From positions 6,009,001-6,073,000 of the forward strand of contig CAMQGK010000130.1 in the NCBI GenBank assembly GCA_947000775.1: 64,000 bases of DNA. Reading direction: 5' to 3'. The first letter of the stretch is position 1, and each line of letters begins with the position of its first letter. Under the pieces are notes generated by a model that worked only from the letters and a program-made list of their open reading frames with translations, did not search any database and had not been told where the DNA came from. The position numbers were made by a program, and so were the translations under genes. The stretch comes from Pterois miles. Lineage: Eukaryota; Chordata; Actinopteri; Perciformes; Scorpaenidae. This document shows positions 11,580 through 24,147 of the stretch, in pieces.

Positions 11580-14510
11580 CTGCCACTGCTATGGTGAAGG
11601 TTTGGTAGGGTTGGGGCACACATATGTTAGTTAAAGTTCTGTACTGGCCTCGGGAAAAACTGTGATCACAGTGTAGATTTGTTCATTACATGTGCAAACT
11701 TTCACACTAAATCCTCAAACTCCGAAGGTCACTCCCTGTTTAATACTCGAGGATGCAGAAAAGCGAAAGAAACGGTCATGTTGATCCTGATAAACGCTCA
11801 CGGCAGACATTTTACTAGTCGCTGTTCCAATAAACCAGAATTATCATTTTCCTATTCGCCCCACTCAGACGCTACCATCTGTTCATCAGCTGAATTGTGA
11901 TTTTGACTGTACGCTCATGAATGGATGATCAGTGAAATAATCAAATGAAATCAGTGAAATAATCAAAGAAAAACTGCCAAGATATTGCCTGATTATAAAA
12001 TTGCTGCTTATCAAGCTTCAGCCTTCAAGTTCCAATTTACAGCAGCTAAAAAGACAAACGCAGCCAAAGTCTCAAAACAACAAAAACATAAAAAATATAT
12101 ATAGTGAATACAGAGCAGACTGTTAACCTTGTTTGCTTGTTTTGTATGATAGCCAGGTGAAAAACACCCTCCAACACTACAGCATGGTGATTGGTATGAT
12201 AATCTAAGTGGTAGCAATAGAACAGGAAAAGTAATACTTCTCCGGCTCATACTGCACTTGGCTGTATTTCAAGGTAGGATTTCAAACTTTATGACAAAAG
12301 CACTCAGAAGAACACAAGCGTGCTGAGATTCCTTCAGCTAGTCAAGTGCAGATTTAATGGCGCGTACACATACACACTTGAATACAGAACGAAGGGCAGA
12401 AGCCAAACTCTATTTGCAGAGGTGTAGAAGACTTGAGAGACAAGCTCATTATGCAGTTAGGGGCCTACTGTATCATCGATTAACATTCATCATGCTCAAT
12501 CTACCTCAAACTCCTCTTCGCCCAACATGTGCTGCAAATGCAAAGCAGCCCCCCTCCACTGCCACCGCCATATTTGTAGACAGAGGTTAATGGGAGTGGA
12601 GCGCCGTGTCACTGTATTGCCATGTATTAAGAAGACCTGCTGCTGGAAGGTTGAAAACAAGTGATGTTTACCCGACGATACCTTAACAACATGTCAAAGT
12701 GATTCGACGCTGCTTGGGTCAGGCAGGAGGCAACTGTATTGCTCCCTGGAGTGAAGGTATAAAAATAAGCATGCAGCAGGAGTCAAGTGCTGCGATGGGG
12801 AATGGTAATTAATACATACATCATACTAGTGTACCATACTGCCGGCTACCATGTATTATACAACATGCTGTTTCGTTGATTAGTTATCTAGAGCCGTATA
12901 GATGACAAGCAGAGCGAGAGGAACTACTTAAAGCGAAGGGTTCTGGGGACAAGTCTTGAGTAAGGCCGTGATTTAAGCTAGAGGACGAAGGCAGATGACA
13001 GTGCTCTGTGATAAATGGTGTATATGCATCTCTACTACATAAATTATGAGGCTTCTATTAACAAAACACAAGTGGGATTTTAATCGGAGTTGGTGTCTTC
13101 ATAATACTGCAATGAACATTTACAAGATTGATATCTAAAGATAAAGCAAGGGCTCTCTGTCGGTCTGTGGGTATGTCCTTCGCTTATCTCGAGAACTGCT
13201 CATCCAATCTACTTTGCACTTGGTGAGTGTATTACTGGTAACCCATGATATGTTACACGGATGCTGAATGTACTAATGTTGCAGTTGGGCTACTCTACAA
13301 TTCCCCGGAGTCAACATGAGCGGATAACCAACTGGAAGTAGAATCGAACCGGAGTATTTTACTGGTGTGGCCGTGGATAAGCCACAACCTGGTTGTGTTT
13401 TTCCCCAGTGAGTAAGACTGTATTTCCCTGGTGTAAGACTTGATACTAACTTATAACACTAATAACGTCACCACAAATTAAATCCATATTCTACTTTATA
13501 ACCACAGTGGTTATGTAAAACCAACTACTATGCTTATTTGAGCCGATGGTTCTGACCACGATTAGCCGCGACCTGGGTGTGTTTTTCCCAAGTGTATTTC
13601 ACCATGAGAAGCCTCAACTTGGATGTACAACTCAACTATGTCATGGGATGCGTATTGCTCCGGAACCAAGGAAGCGCTGTGTCGAGTGTGAAGTTCTCAA
13701 AGCAGTTCTCGAGACACTTGCAAGCAGAAATACCACAGGCATGTTTTGAACGTGCAGTGCACTGTAGATATAAGGGGTGTTGACAGAGCCAGGCTTTCTG
13801 TGTCTTAGCTGGCTTCAGTCAGAGATAATGGGTACCACAACGGTGGGTATCAACTGGCTTAGTTAGCCAACGGCTTTTTCATCAGGGTCTGTGCGGATTC
13901 CCATAAAAGGAGGCATTTGGCACGTCATTTGACTCTACTGTCGCACAAAATGGGCGAAAACTCTGACCATAACCTGTTCCAGATGAGGGCATTAGCTACC
14001 ATGATGAGCTAGCCAGGTTAAAAGAGAACCACCTTCATGGCCACTAATGTAAATATAAAAAGACAATGCCGACTTGTAGTGGGCATAGTAATTATGGCAG
14101 GAGTAAAGGAGGAAGTCGGGTGATAAGGCAGTTTATAGGGTTACAAAGTCTGCATAGGAAGGAGATTGGAGTGGATGAGCAGGTCATGAACCTTATCAAG
14201 CAGTTTTGTTGCCTAAACCCAAACAAATTGTTTTGTTTCAAGCTGTTTTGTTTTAATCCACAATGTTAACCACATTTATGTAGGCAGGTGAAGTTTGGTC
14301 CATCTGAAGCATTAGAATGATATTGATAACCACTGATAATGTCCATTATGGATGAATGGTTTGAATGCTAGTGATGCTATACATGTTCTAGCACAGTTTT
14401 CATGAAAAAAAGGTTTATGCAGTTTGGATTATGAAAACTTTTTTGGGAAGTTCAAACATGAAAATGTAAGATGAGCAATGTCCAGGCTTTACCTTTGGTT
14501 ATTAGCCCGT
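11580..14510. other. Unassigned non-coding stretch
   Basis: No gene is recognised. Short frames on both strands (under 80 codons) look like chance. The segment 13140-13320 has repeat-like wording but no partner elsewhere in the window. Confidence 0.4.
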
Positions 14511-14513
14511 ATT

Positions 14514-14690
14514 TGAGATAAGATAAGATAAGATACAAGATAAGATATTCCTTTATTGGTCCCACAGTGGAGAAATTCACACGTTACAGCAGCAAAGTGG
14601 ATTGTGCAATAAACAAGAAGCATAGATTTTAAAACAGTATTAATACAAATAAAATAAATTAATATATACATAATAGAAAGTAGAGCCAAA
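14514..14690 (-). mobile_element. 3' tail of an L2-like LINE, minus strand
   Basis: On the minus strand this reads gtgggaccaataaaggaat followed by a TTATC array interrupted once (14517-14548). The unique block is nearly identical to that at 1904-1935, so the two insertions come from the same subfamily. Sequence at 14580-14690 continues the LINE 3' untranslated region (gtgcaataaacaagaagcat and onward). Confidence 0.65.
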
Positions 14691-14699
14691 ATATGTCCA

Positions 14700-16125
14700 G
14701 CATATCAATAAATAAATAATTGTCCAGTTCCTATAATTTGCTTACATTTCATGCTGCAGTGGGGTTTAGCGTGTCCTGTTTGCATTGTGGCCGTGGATGT
14801 ACAGACATGATATGGAGGAAAACATCTGAATGCGATTAATTAGCAAATAGTGCTAGCAAGCATCTTTTTCTCAATAGCTTAATCATTCAATTAGCAACAT
14901 GCATCACATGCAAAATGACCATCAAATTATAGAGAGCAGCTGATTTTGTCCACATAGTAGCAGCACAGATGTAATCACAGTGTAATCGTGACTTGTTTGG
15001 AGATGGCAGATCCCTCTTGGTTGTAGTCACTGTCACAATAGAAATTTATTGCTGTGGTATAATAATATTCAGAGTTTTACCAGTCACAGTTTCAACTTTA
15101 TTAAGATAACATGAAAAATTCCCCGGTGAGCCAAAGCTGGAGAGATTCATGTGAGTAAGTGAAAACCCACATATGGCCACAAACACTGATGCACGTTTCT
15201 CTTTTTTTCTTGTTTATGACCAAAATCAGTCAATTCATGTCAGAAATGTTGAAACTTGCCTGCAAATGCAGTTATGAGGTCAAGTGTAGTAATTTAGATA
15301 GTTAATATGGGTGCAGTAAGGGCACTTTCATTCACTATTCAGGCCAATAAAAATATGTTTTAATTCAGTTTTTTGCAGACTTGGCAAGCTAATGGGAAAG
15401 TTGAAATGACTCTGGTAGTTACTTTCCTGCGAGTTTACCTGACCTTTGGGTTTGCTGTTGCCCAATTATTTTGAAATGTTCCTCCAAAAATAGAAGCAGG
15501 AATAAAACTAAGCACGTCCGCAAGTGCATTCACCATTTGAAAGATAATATGCTTTAAAAAAAAGATAAATCCTGTGATCTACGCTCATTTTCTTTGATTA
15601 TGCAGTTCTGCTCGAACAGACTTCAAAACAAGGGAAGTTAAGCTTGCAGTGCAGAAGTTTGCAAAAGGTCACATAAGGCTGAAATACTGTACTGTGGGAA
15701 ATGTTCAACAGAATATGGAACTGCTGAGGTAGAGAAAATCTTATTTACTTTGATGCCATCCAACAGTCTAGTGTGTAAAAGCTTAAACATACAGTTTAGT
15801 TGGAGGTAAAATGAGGATAAGGTGCATAAAATTTGAGGGTAGCTGCATTTTGCCTCATTTCACTTGATCAGCTAAATCCACATAATCTGTTTGACTGTTT
15901 ACGCAATGAGGGTAGCTGTATATAGAATAGCTGCAGAACAATAAAGTTAATTCTCTCTGCAAATCACCATTTTCAGTGAGCAGTCCCATAAAGATGTTAA
16001 GGTTAATTTCCAAAATTACTGAGGAGGTGTTTTCTGTATACTGGTTTTCCACTATTCCAACAATACATTCAATTTATGTTTGTACATTCATTAGCTGCTA
16101 AAATGCCTAGACATTCAGTTTAATG
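14700..16125. other. Unassigned non-coding stretch
   Basis: AT-rich unique-looking DNA in which no gene or repeat family is recognised. Small frames here are unsupported. Confidence 0.4.
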
Positions 16126-16136
16126 AGTCATCATAC

Positions 16137-16216
16137 TGATCAGCCAAAACATTATGACCACTGACAAGTGAATAACATTGATTATCTTGTTTCAATGGCC
16201 CCTGGCAGTGGGTGTG
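16137..16216 (+). mobile_element. Tc1-like element, isolated terminal fragment
   Basis: Reads gatcagccaaaacattatga followed by ccactgac and then the subterminal gtgaataacattgattatct and tcaatggcccctggcagtgg. This is the 5' end of the same Tc1-like family whose transposase relic follows in the opposite direction. It stops abruptly at the next terminal repeat, so two elements are juxtaposed end to end. Confidence 0.65.
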
Positions 16217-16835
16217 TTACACCAATCAGCCATAACATTATGGCCATGAGCTTAGTATTGAGTAGGCCCAATGTATCCCACAGATGCTTGATTGGATTGA
16301 GATCTGGAGAATTTGAAGGCCAAGTCAACACCTCGTTGTGTTCCTCAAATCAACACGATTCATCAAACCAGGCCACCTTCTTCCATTGCTCCATGGTCCA
16401 GTTGTAATGCTTACATGCTCATTGTAGGTGCTTTTCACAGTGTCTGCGTGGGCACCCTGACCAGTCTGCGACTGCGCAGCCACATACGCAACAAACTGTG
16501 ATGTGACCTTTCTACCGGAACCACCATTAACTTTTTCAGCAATTTGAGCTACAGTAGCTCTTCTATTAGATTGGACAACACAGAGCAGCCTTCCCTCCCC
16601 ACGTGCATCATTGAGCCTTGGCCGCCCATGACCCTGTCACTGGTTCACCGGTTTTCCTTCCTTGGACCACTTTTGGGAGGTCCTGACCACTGTAGACCAG
16701 GAACATCCCAAAAGAGCTGCAGATCTGGAGACTCTAACCCAGTTGTCTGACCATTACAATTGACTGCTTGCCCATTTTTTCTGCTTTCAACACTTCAGCT
16801 TCAAGGACAATGTGTTCACTTGCTGTCTAATATAG
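16217..16835 (-). pseudogene. Tc1-like transposon relic with broken transposase, minus strand
   Basis: Tc1 transposases are DDE enzymes that cut and paste their own element in the nucleus. The 3' terminal repeat lies at 16222 (atcagccataacattatggc). Read on the minus strand from 16750 back, the N-terminal DNA-binding region gives KWSKEGKPVN, a stop codon, GHGRPRL and then RRATVAQIAEKVN. At 16268-16334 it gives TWPSNSPDLNPIKHLWD, the block holding the third catalytic acidic residue of the DD34E triad. Here that position is lysine instead of glutamate. About 400 bases of the catalytic core are missing near 16350. The 5' terminal region is truncated at about 16835. It is dead: stop codon, internal deletion and lost catalytic residue. 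Confidence 0.85.
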
Positions 16836-16979
16836 TATATGCATGCATTCATTTCCCAAAATGCAGACAGGGCACTCCCAACCCCATCTCACGGGAAGGC
16901 GTATAAATAGCACAATATTATAAGGACATTGAGCGTGTCATGAGAACACGTTTTTGCTTTTTCGCGGGTAATGTTTACA

Positions 16980-17230
16980 CCACAGAACAAAGCATCAGGA
17001 AGAGTCGTAGTTTAGGCAACAAAACCACTTAGCAAGGTTTAGGAAAAAGATCATGGTTGGGCTTAAAATAAGTATGTAAACTAAGTAAAATATGAACGGA
17101 AAGCATGCCACTAACTAAACACCAGTGTGGCACCGGTCTCCTGGTAGGAAGTCCTGTGTTTGTTGGACCCATCTACTGCCTCTCCTGCCTTCGCATGTTT
17201 ATTCTACGTCATTAGCCTGACTGTAGCGTA
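16980..17230 (+). repeat. Fragment of a modular teleost repeat (TTTAGGCAACAAAA and GTCTCCTGG blocks)
   Basis: The blocks gtttaggcaacaaaaccact, ggtttaggaaaaagatcatg, ccagtgtggcaccggtctcc, ctggtaggaagtcctgtgtt, and tgttggacccatc belong to a composite fish repeat whose parts recur in reverse at 4195-4262, as a long degenerate array at 46.9-47.3 kb, and in reverse at 56.46-56.52 kb. No protein is encoded. Confidence 0.6.
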
Positions 17231-20200
17231 TTAGCGCAGCTGTGCTATATTGCAGTCACTACTCACAACATGGGCTACAAATGACATGCTGAAACAATCA
17301 TCATGCTCTTCATACGCCATTTAGTGCAACCAAGCTGGCACTTCAGCTACTTTGGGAAATTATATTTAATAGAAAGAGAGTGTGAAAGATGGGATGTTAC
17401 AGTACAGTACAGAAAAGTCTATTGAAATGTGGTTGTGGGCTAGAGTGTGTACACATATACTGAGTATATGAGAAGAAAAATAAAAAAAAGTGGTTCCAGC
17501 AAATAGGTAAGCTATGGTAAGCTAGGTTAAACGGCCCCTATAGACAGGCTGACTGATTTAAAACTCAAAGGCCTCCTGCCTGGCACCCCAGGGCCTGTAA
17601 TTGCCATCACTACACTGACAGCTAGAAAATCTCACAAGAGAGGGATTATCTTGTGGCAAAGGTTCTTGTGTGCAGCAGAAGCACACGGTTGATTGCGTTA
17701 AGGTACCCACGGAGCCCACCCCTGTGGAGGAATTAAATAAAAAAGCTGTGGTAGCTGTACAATGTGTTTTTAAAGGTGGTTTCTGTTAGAAACTGCTGTT
17801 AATCAGAAGTGATGGAAGTTGGAGATCAATACAAACTGGATAGAAGTGAGTTACAGCATGGATTCAGAGTTTAACCATATATACATTTTTTTTTTAAATA
17901 ACAATCATCAACACATTGCATAATACAATTAGACACATTAATAATGAGAAAATAACATGATGATGCAATCAAAATCATATCACATGCTTTTTCATGTGTT
18001 AGAGATTAAAGAGCCTCATAGCTACAATACATCAGACTTGCAATACATCAACCAGTATAGGCTGTAATCACCACGCTTCCTTTTGGAGGGAAACAATCCA
18101 GTATCCTGCATAGACGACAACAGTGTAAAGAGAGGAAGCTGAACAACATCTTCAAACTTCTGTTTTAAACAAACCACTTTATATTGATAGAGCCATGCTG
18201 AAGAGTTGCTGTAGTTGGTTGCACCAACGAGAAATCCAAAAACGCTGGTTTGTTCCCCTGCCATGTCCTGCAAAAGATATAACTAAGGGGCTTCATGGCT
18301 CCATGCTATACACCGTCGCCAAGCTGCACTCCTTCTCCTCCTCTTCGATCAACCTTCAAACAAAATATCGTGAATATTCAGCTTCAGGCAAGGCCAGAAA
18401 ATAATTTTTAGACATGTGTATCAAGCAAATGTTTAATGAGATGAATTTATACAAACTTGTCAAAATTACTGTCCCAACACACGTCATATTGCTTTGACAT
18501 TTACAGGATTTTCGGTTTTCTATCTCCCAAAAAGGGGCAGGCCTGCAGCGTTTATACACGAAGCTCAAATGGTGGTCGGTTGTGTAAAGCACCATGGAAA
18601 CTGCTATCCTTTCAGCTGTCATGTACATACTTGGCAATTTTCAAATTGCCAGTCCAGTGTTCATATCTATCACATTGTCATCTCTAGCTCTCCCAGCTAT
18701 TTTGAAAGTGGAGCCACACATAAACAACTAAAACACCTGATTGTGTTAACAATTTGTGCACTTACAGTCGTTTTCCCTGCTCTCACTCCTGAACCTCTTT
18801 AAGGTCGCAGCTAAACTGCACTCCCATAAATCCGAAGTTCTCTCCGCGCCCCACTCCAAGGCTAGCCAGCATTACATAATTTGCAACCAAGATAAAGATA
18901 AGACTGATAAACAGGAAGAGTGTACCAGACAAACAGCTCCAAATACAGCACACAGTGCAGGAGGAATGTAATTTAATATGAGCTGTGTTCCCTGGCTGTC
19001 CACCTAAAGAGGCTGAAGTGGTAAACCTGTGTCACTCTGCTCTCATTCCACCTCATAATCCCTATCTTTTTTTAATCTTTTTCCCAAAAGAACTGGAATA
19101 GCAGCAAACTGAAAAATGGCAGCAATGCAAGCCGGGAAAACGATCTCAGTTCAGGCTGTATTGGCATTCTTGAGCCTGGAGCAACGTCTCCTATTACAGG
19201 GTTTTGCTTCAAGGCAGTACTGCTGAATTTACATTGTGGTGCTTGGATGTTGGATAAAATCCAAAACACCAGAGGGCTTTCTGCTGAAGAAATGTTCTAA
19301 AGGTAAAGATCATTTGGAGGTCTGGTGTACATCCCTCACTGGGAATCAGCAGAGAACCATTTTAGCACAGTTTATGCAACCATTTTAAAAATAACGTTTA
19401 ATTCTGGAAGGCAATGGGTTTCATTAAACTCTACACTGGGCCAGTGTTGAGGAAATGATGAGCGTGAAGTTTCCAACTTGGAAAATAATTTGAGAAAATC
19501 TGAGACACAGCAGAAGGACAAATTCATATTATAAAGTGAAATATATGGAAACTTGTCCAAACACTGGGGAACCAAATTCAGTGGAAACATTTCAGTCCTG
19601 TTTTCTAGGGTGGTGGATTTAAAAAAAAAAAAAGGGGCAAGTAGCATCTTTTGCTCGCCATCTATATGCTGTATATTGATGTTGTGGAGGTACAACCTCC
19701 GGAACGTGACCTACACCAGCTTTTATCGAATGTGGACCAACCTAAGAGTAAATAAAGACAAATTGCATTTGGGACTGGTATTAATTAATCTCCCTGCTCT
19801 GTAACTGTGTCTAAACTTTGGACCCAGGATCAGTCAGTATTGGCTTTCACGGCATAAATATCACGTTTGCGCTGATCTTTCAAAAGGTATAAATAATGCA
19901 TGAAAGCAACAAATGCCATAATGTTGTATTTTCATAATCATCTGAAAAATGACATTTATGCAATAATAAAAAATCCATTAGCTACAAATTGCAATGCATT
20001 AACAAGCTAGAAATGGTATTTTCCAGCAATTCACACTGACCTTTCCATTGTGTTTTTGTACACAATCCCTTTATACATTTTAGCTGTATACTGTGAGACC
20101 ATAAGACCGGGATTAAAGTCTGGATTCTTCAACAGTTTCTTTAAAAAATTGTATAGCACCCACAACACGGTATAAAAAAAATGAAATGATGAATAACAAT

Positions 20201-21300
20201 TGTCAAGTGGCTCCAAGAAATTGAAACTGTAGAAAAAAAAAAAAGCTGGTAGCAAACAAGCAATACAGTGCTACCGCATGAAGAGAAGCAAGGAATGATT
20301 TTTAGACTACTCTGCTCAGATGTGAAAACAACCTCTCCAATGGGGTTGATGATGCATGCGCACATATTCATTTGGGTGACAGATCGGAAAACGATGGGGA
20401 AAGTGGACCTATTCGTCAACCACCACCTGGCAGGGTCTTTGGTCATATACCCGTAGACCTGCAGCTCTTCCATCACATTCGTACGACTCAAGCCTCTGCT
20501 GATCGTGTTTCTACTTTATTTGTCTTTTCAAAAGCATTTTCAAGGGTGACATTTTATTGCTCTTGGAGAATGTCTGAAACAGACTGTCCTACTCCATTAA
20601 CAATATTCCAGAGGCATTAGCTCAGAAACGTAAATTCATATCTAGTACCATTTTGTGGTGCTGTTGAGTGACACCAGTCACCTCTTGCATGGCCTCACTG
20701 TTTGCCTCCTCTATTTTTAACAGCAGCAGTTGAGGTTAAGGCAACATTGCCTCATTGTCTGCTTTAGTCTTGAAACATCCACCTTAAGGAGTGACAAGAT
20801 CTCATACGCCTGTGACGGGATGACGTTATGTGTCTGATCTCTCTTTATCTAATAAGTTGATAGCGGTGATAGGTTAGCCGCCCAAAGGATTGCTGCTAAG
20901 CCTAATTAATACCTGGTTGGCGTTATCCTCCATTTTTCTCATTTCCGACAAATCCAATGAAAAGACCACAATCAACAAAGCATTAGTCCATCTCTTAATA
21001 CTGTCTAACTCAGCCTGAAGCCCACTGGTTTTATCCAAGATCTAACTCTTAACAACAGATCACAAATAAATTGTTCTATTTTCAAGTCTAAGTAATTTCC
21101 TAATACACAGGAACAGTGTAGTTTTCAGCAGAAAGGAGGAAACTTTTGTTCGGGACTTTTTTCAGTTGTGATATATGACTCATTTTGAGTTTAAGTGAAG
21201 TTCATTTATCGGTGCAAGTTAATATTGTACAGTATATTGTAATTTTAGTCATATAATGTTTTTCTTGGCAATTTTATATGTCTGAGGAAAATGTTGATAT
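17231..21300. other. Unassigned non-coding stretch
   Basis: No gene is recognised. The segment 20270-20490 is unusual in having long open frames on both strands (a 116-codon minus frame and two + frames), but has no splice framing or known motif. Segments 19850-20000 and 20700-20990 look unique and could be conserved non-coding elements. Confidence 0.4.
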
Positions 21301-21313
21301 TCCCAACGATAAT

Positions 21314-21400
21314 ACTTCCTGGTTCATGATTACATATATTACACATAAAATGATTTTATTGGATATATAGCTACGCACATTGTATGAAGACAGCCTGAAT
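21314..21400 (+). repeat. CTTCCTGGTTCATGATTA repeat block, copy 1
   Basis: The block acttcctggttcatgattac is followed by a terminal region with ttacac, gattttattggatatatagc and a tacg block. It aligns with 22621-22745 (same strand) and 56015-56135 (opposite strand). It is a module of the composite teleost repeat noted at 17 kb. Confidence 0.6.
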
Positions 21401-22420
21401 GTAATCTCTACAGCAATTTTAGTATGGCTTCTATGGGCAACTCTGACTTCATATTCATATCAATGCACTTTTTGCAAGCACTCTTTTTACATACAGGGAC
21501 CCAGATCACACGGCATCAGATTTTTATATTCATAAATTTCATATCGTTTCCATCTAATGGCATTTATAGGTGCTTTGAGGGGATAACGCAGGCAGGAATG
21601 AATAAGTCTATTCAGTGAGCAGTAGCAGAGGGTAATTTCCCACAGTGCACTGAAATCATATAATGGTCAGGTGTATAATCACCGTTATATTGGTAAGTTA
21701 GGCTTTTCTATGGAGACAGACACCTCACACGAGTTGACCAGAGCACTCGGCTCTATTCCCTCTCCTTGTGTAATTGGAATCGCTCCAGCTCTAGATATCT
21801 GATCCTGGAGGGTGCTTAGCCTGTGCACAGACCCAGCAATCAGCAGTCACATATTAGTTTGTGATAATACACCATGGGAGATAGTAAATGGATTAGAAAG
21901 ATGTAAATCAGTGGAAATGCAGGACCAGAATCTGTATTTTTTTCAAGGTCACCACGTCTTTTGTCGCTGCAGAAATCCGACTGAAGGTGATGTCTGTTCT
22001 GTCGTTTGCTACATATGTAAAAACGTCAGCCTTTTATAAAGGCCTCCTGTGTATACTTAGATCTGGGTAATGGCTGGCAGCGTGTTTCTGGTTAAACATG
22101 ACCAACAGAGTTTTCCATGTAAGCAGCTTGGATGTGTTTGCGTTCATGCTGTCACTTCACAAAGACTGCATTATATGTAATTTATAATGTTTATGAGGCC
22201 ACAATATTCATTATCCCACTTCATGTTCGGCAGTGATTGGCTGCATCCCCATAGTCATGCACTTTGCACCATTAGAGCAGTCATTATTTTACAGTGTGAT
22301 GAGTAAGAGGAATGCTACCTGCACATAGGTACAAGATCTTGAAGTACACTGGATGTCATGGTGCACTACCCTGGGGCAATTTTTAGCTCATTAGTTATTG
22401 GCTATCAATGAAAACCATAT
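21401..22420. other. Unassigned non-coding stretch
   Basis: No gene or repeat is recognised. Frames here are under 80 codons and unsupported. Confidence 0.4.
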
Positions 22421-22429
22421 TTCTCCCAA

Positions 22430-22480
22430 GCAATGTATCCTCATAGAACGGTTTGTATGATAACTTATCTCATACTCATC
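22430..22480 (+). repeat. TATCCTCATA repeat block, copy 1
   Basis: Reads atgtatcctcatagaacggt followed by ttgtatgataacttat. It matches 46735-46777 closely. It lies about 150 bases before the CTTCCTGG block, an order consistent with the composite fish repeat. Confidence 0.55.
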
Positions 22481-22617
22481 TTATGATGACATCTTGTCTG
22501 TCTGTAGCCTTGAACAAATTTTGCAATTTTAACAAATACTGCGATTTGAAAATTACAGTCGGCCATATTGCGATCTTGATCTTGATCTCTGAAGATTTGA
22601 AGAACTGTGCAGCCTTA

Positions 22618-22750
22618 CTTTTTATACTTCCTGGTTCATGATTATGTGGGTTACATACACATTGATTTTGTGGGATATATATACAAATTTCAGTGTTCAG
22701 TGTTTCGTAGGTATAGCTATGAAACTTGCATGAGAAGAGCCTGATTTAAG
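22618..22750 (+). repeat. CTTCCTGGTTCATGATTA repeat block, copy 2
   Basis: Contains tatacttcctggttcatgat, ttatgtgggttacatacaca, ttgattttgtgggatatata and a taggtatagctatgaaact block. This is the least degraded of the three copies in the window. Confidence 0.6.
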
Positions 22751-23450
22751 ATACCCTGCATAATGTGTCTCTGACTGAAGTCTGGACATTGATGGCAATA
22801 CAAAATTGCAGCGATTTCTGGTGAAAAGTAATACCAATACCAAAGTTCCAGTTGGACGACTAAGTCAGATCTATCTAGTGAGGGGACACCTTTTCCTTCC
22901 CCATTTTACCTGATGAGATGGATTTATTTTTCCTCAGATATTTCCTAAAGCTGTATTAAATCAATAACCAGTCTGATATGGTGGAAAATTGCCTCTCTTA
23001 GAATTATTATCTTCTGGTATTTCCCTGTATTATGTGCTCAAATGTGCAGGACCAAACAACCAGCTCACCTCAGGTCCACCCAAGCCTGCCACTTTGTTAG
23101 CTGCTTTTCTCTGGAGATGCTAAGTGTTCATGGATAATTCAATTTAGACTCAAGGGCACTGAAATATAAAAGGCACTTTGGGCCACTTATGCCATTGTTA
23201 TACAGCCAACTAATGCAGATCTTAACAAATGTACTGCACGGACAGAGATGGATTTCTATTACCGAGGGGAATATTCCACAATGGGCCATTGTAAGGACGC
23301 CACACTGGGACAAAATGGGTGCGCTGAAATATTTTTTGTGACTTTAAGTTGGTTATAAGGGCACGAGTTGGGTGAAGGAAACACATTTAGAAGGATGGCT
23401 GTGATTTTTTCTGTCCTCAATTGACATGATGGAGCAGTTTCCTTTTGAAA
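22751..23450. other. Unassigned non-coding stretch
   Basis: No gene, repeat or strong motif is recognised. Confidence 0.4.
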
Positions 23451-23454
23451 ACTT

Positions 23455-24140
23455 TACATCAGGGACATATAAATGAATAAATCACATAAAAAACAAAGAG
23501 AAGAAAAAAGCAAAATAAAAAAAGTGGAAAAACAGAACATGATTAAAGTTTTTACCTTTTTTTCTGAGAGGAAATATGAATAAATAAGTAAAATAAAAAA
23601 TGAAAAAGACAAGAAGAAATGAAATATATAAATGAAAGACAAACCCTGAGAAGCATTTAATTCTTTTTAACTTGAAATATAAATAAATAATAAAATAAAA
23701 CTAAAAGAGAAGATAAAGTAAAATATAAAAACGTTTTTATTTATATCAGTTATGTTCTGCAGGATACAAAATCATACATCATACAATATTCATATATAAG
23801 ACAAAGAATATGCTGTAACTTAACTATCATATGTAAATCCAGAGGCAATGTTATGTGACGGTGAAAAAACATTAAGATAATAGATAATTGAATTAAAATA
23901 ATAATGAAAAAATTAATCAAAAAAGTATAAGCAGAAAAAAAGGTAACGTAAGGTTAAGCAAAAGCAATTTCCTTTTTTAAACTTTTGATTGATATTAATT
24001 AAACCATACATGTGCTATTTTTTTTCCAAAATACAAAATCATTGCATCGAATAACATCAACATACAAGACAAAGTGTGATAAAACAATTTTAATTCTTAT
24101 AATCATCATGGAAAAAAGAGATAATTAGAATACAGACATA
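23455..24140. repeat. A-rich low-complexity region with an internal duplication
   Basis: The region is strongly biased to A on the + strand with many ataaataa stretches. Within it, about 23755-23812 (gatacaaaatcatacatcat then atataagacaaag) is repeated at 24025-24082 (atacaaaatcattgcatcga then acatacaagacaaag), about 270 bases downstream. The flanks after each copy also resemble each other (aaaaaacattaagataatag against aaaaaagagataattagaat). It is an old tandem duplication or two copies of one element. Confidence 0.5.
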
Positions 24141-24147
24141 ACATTAG

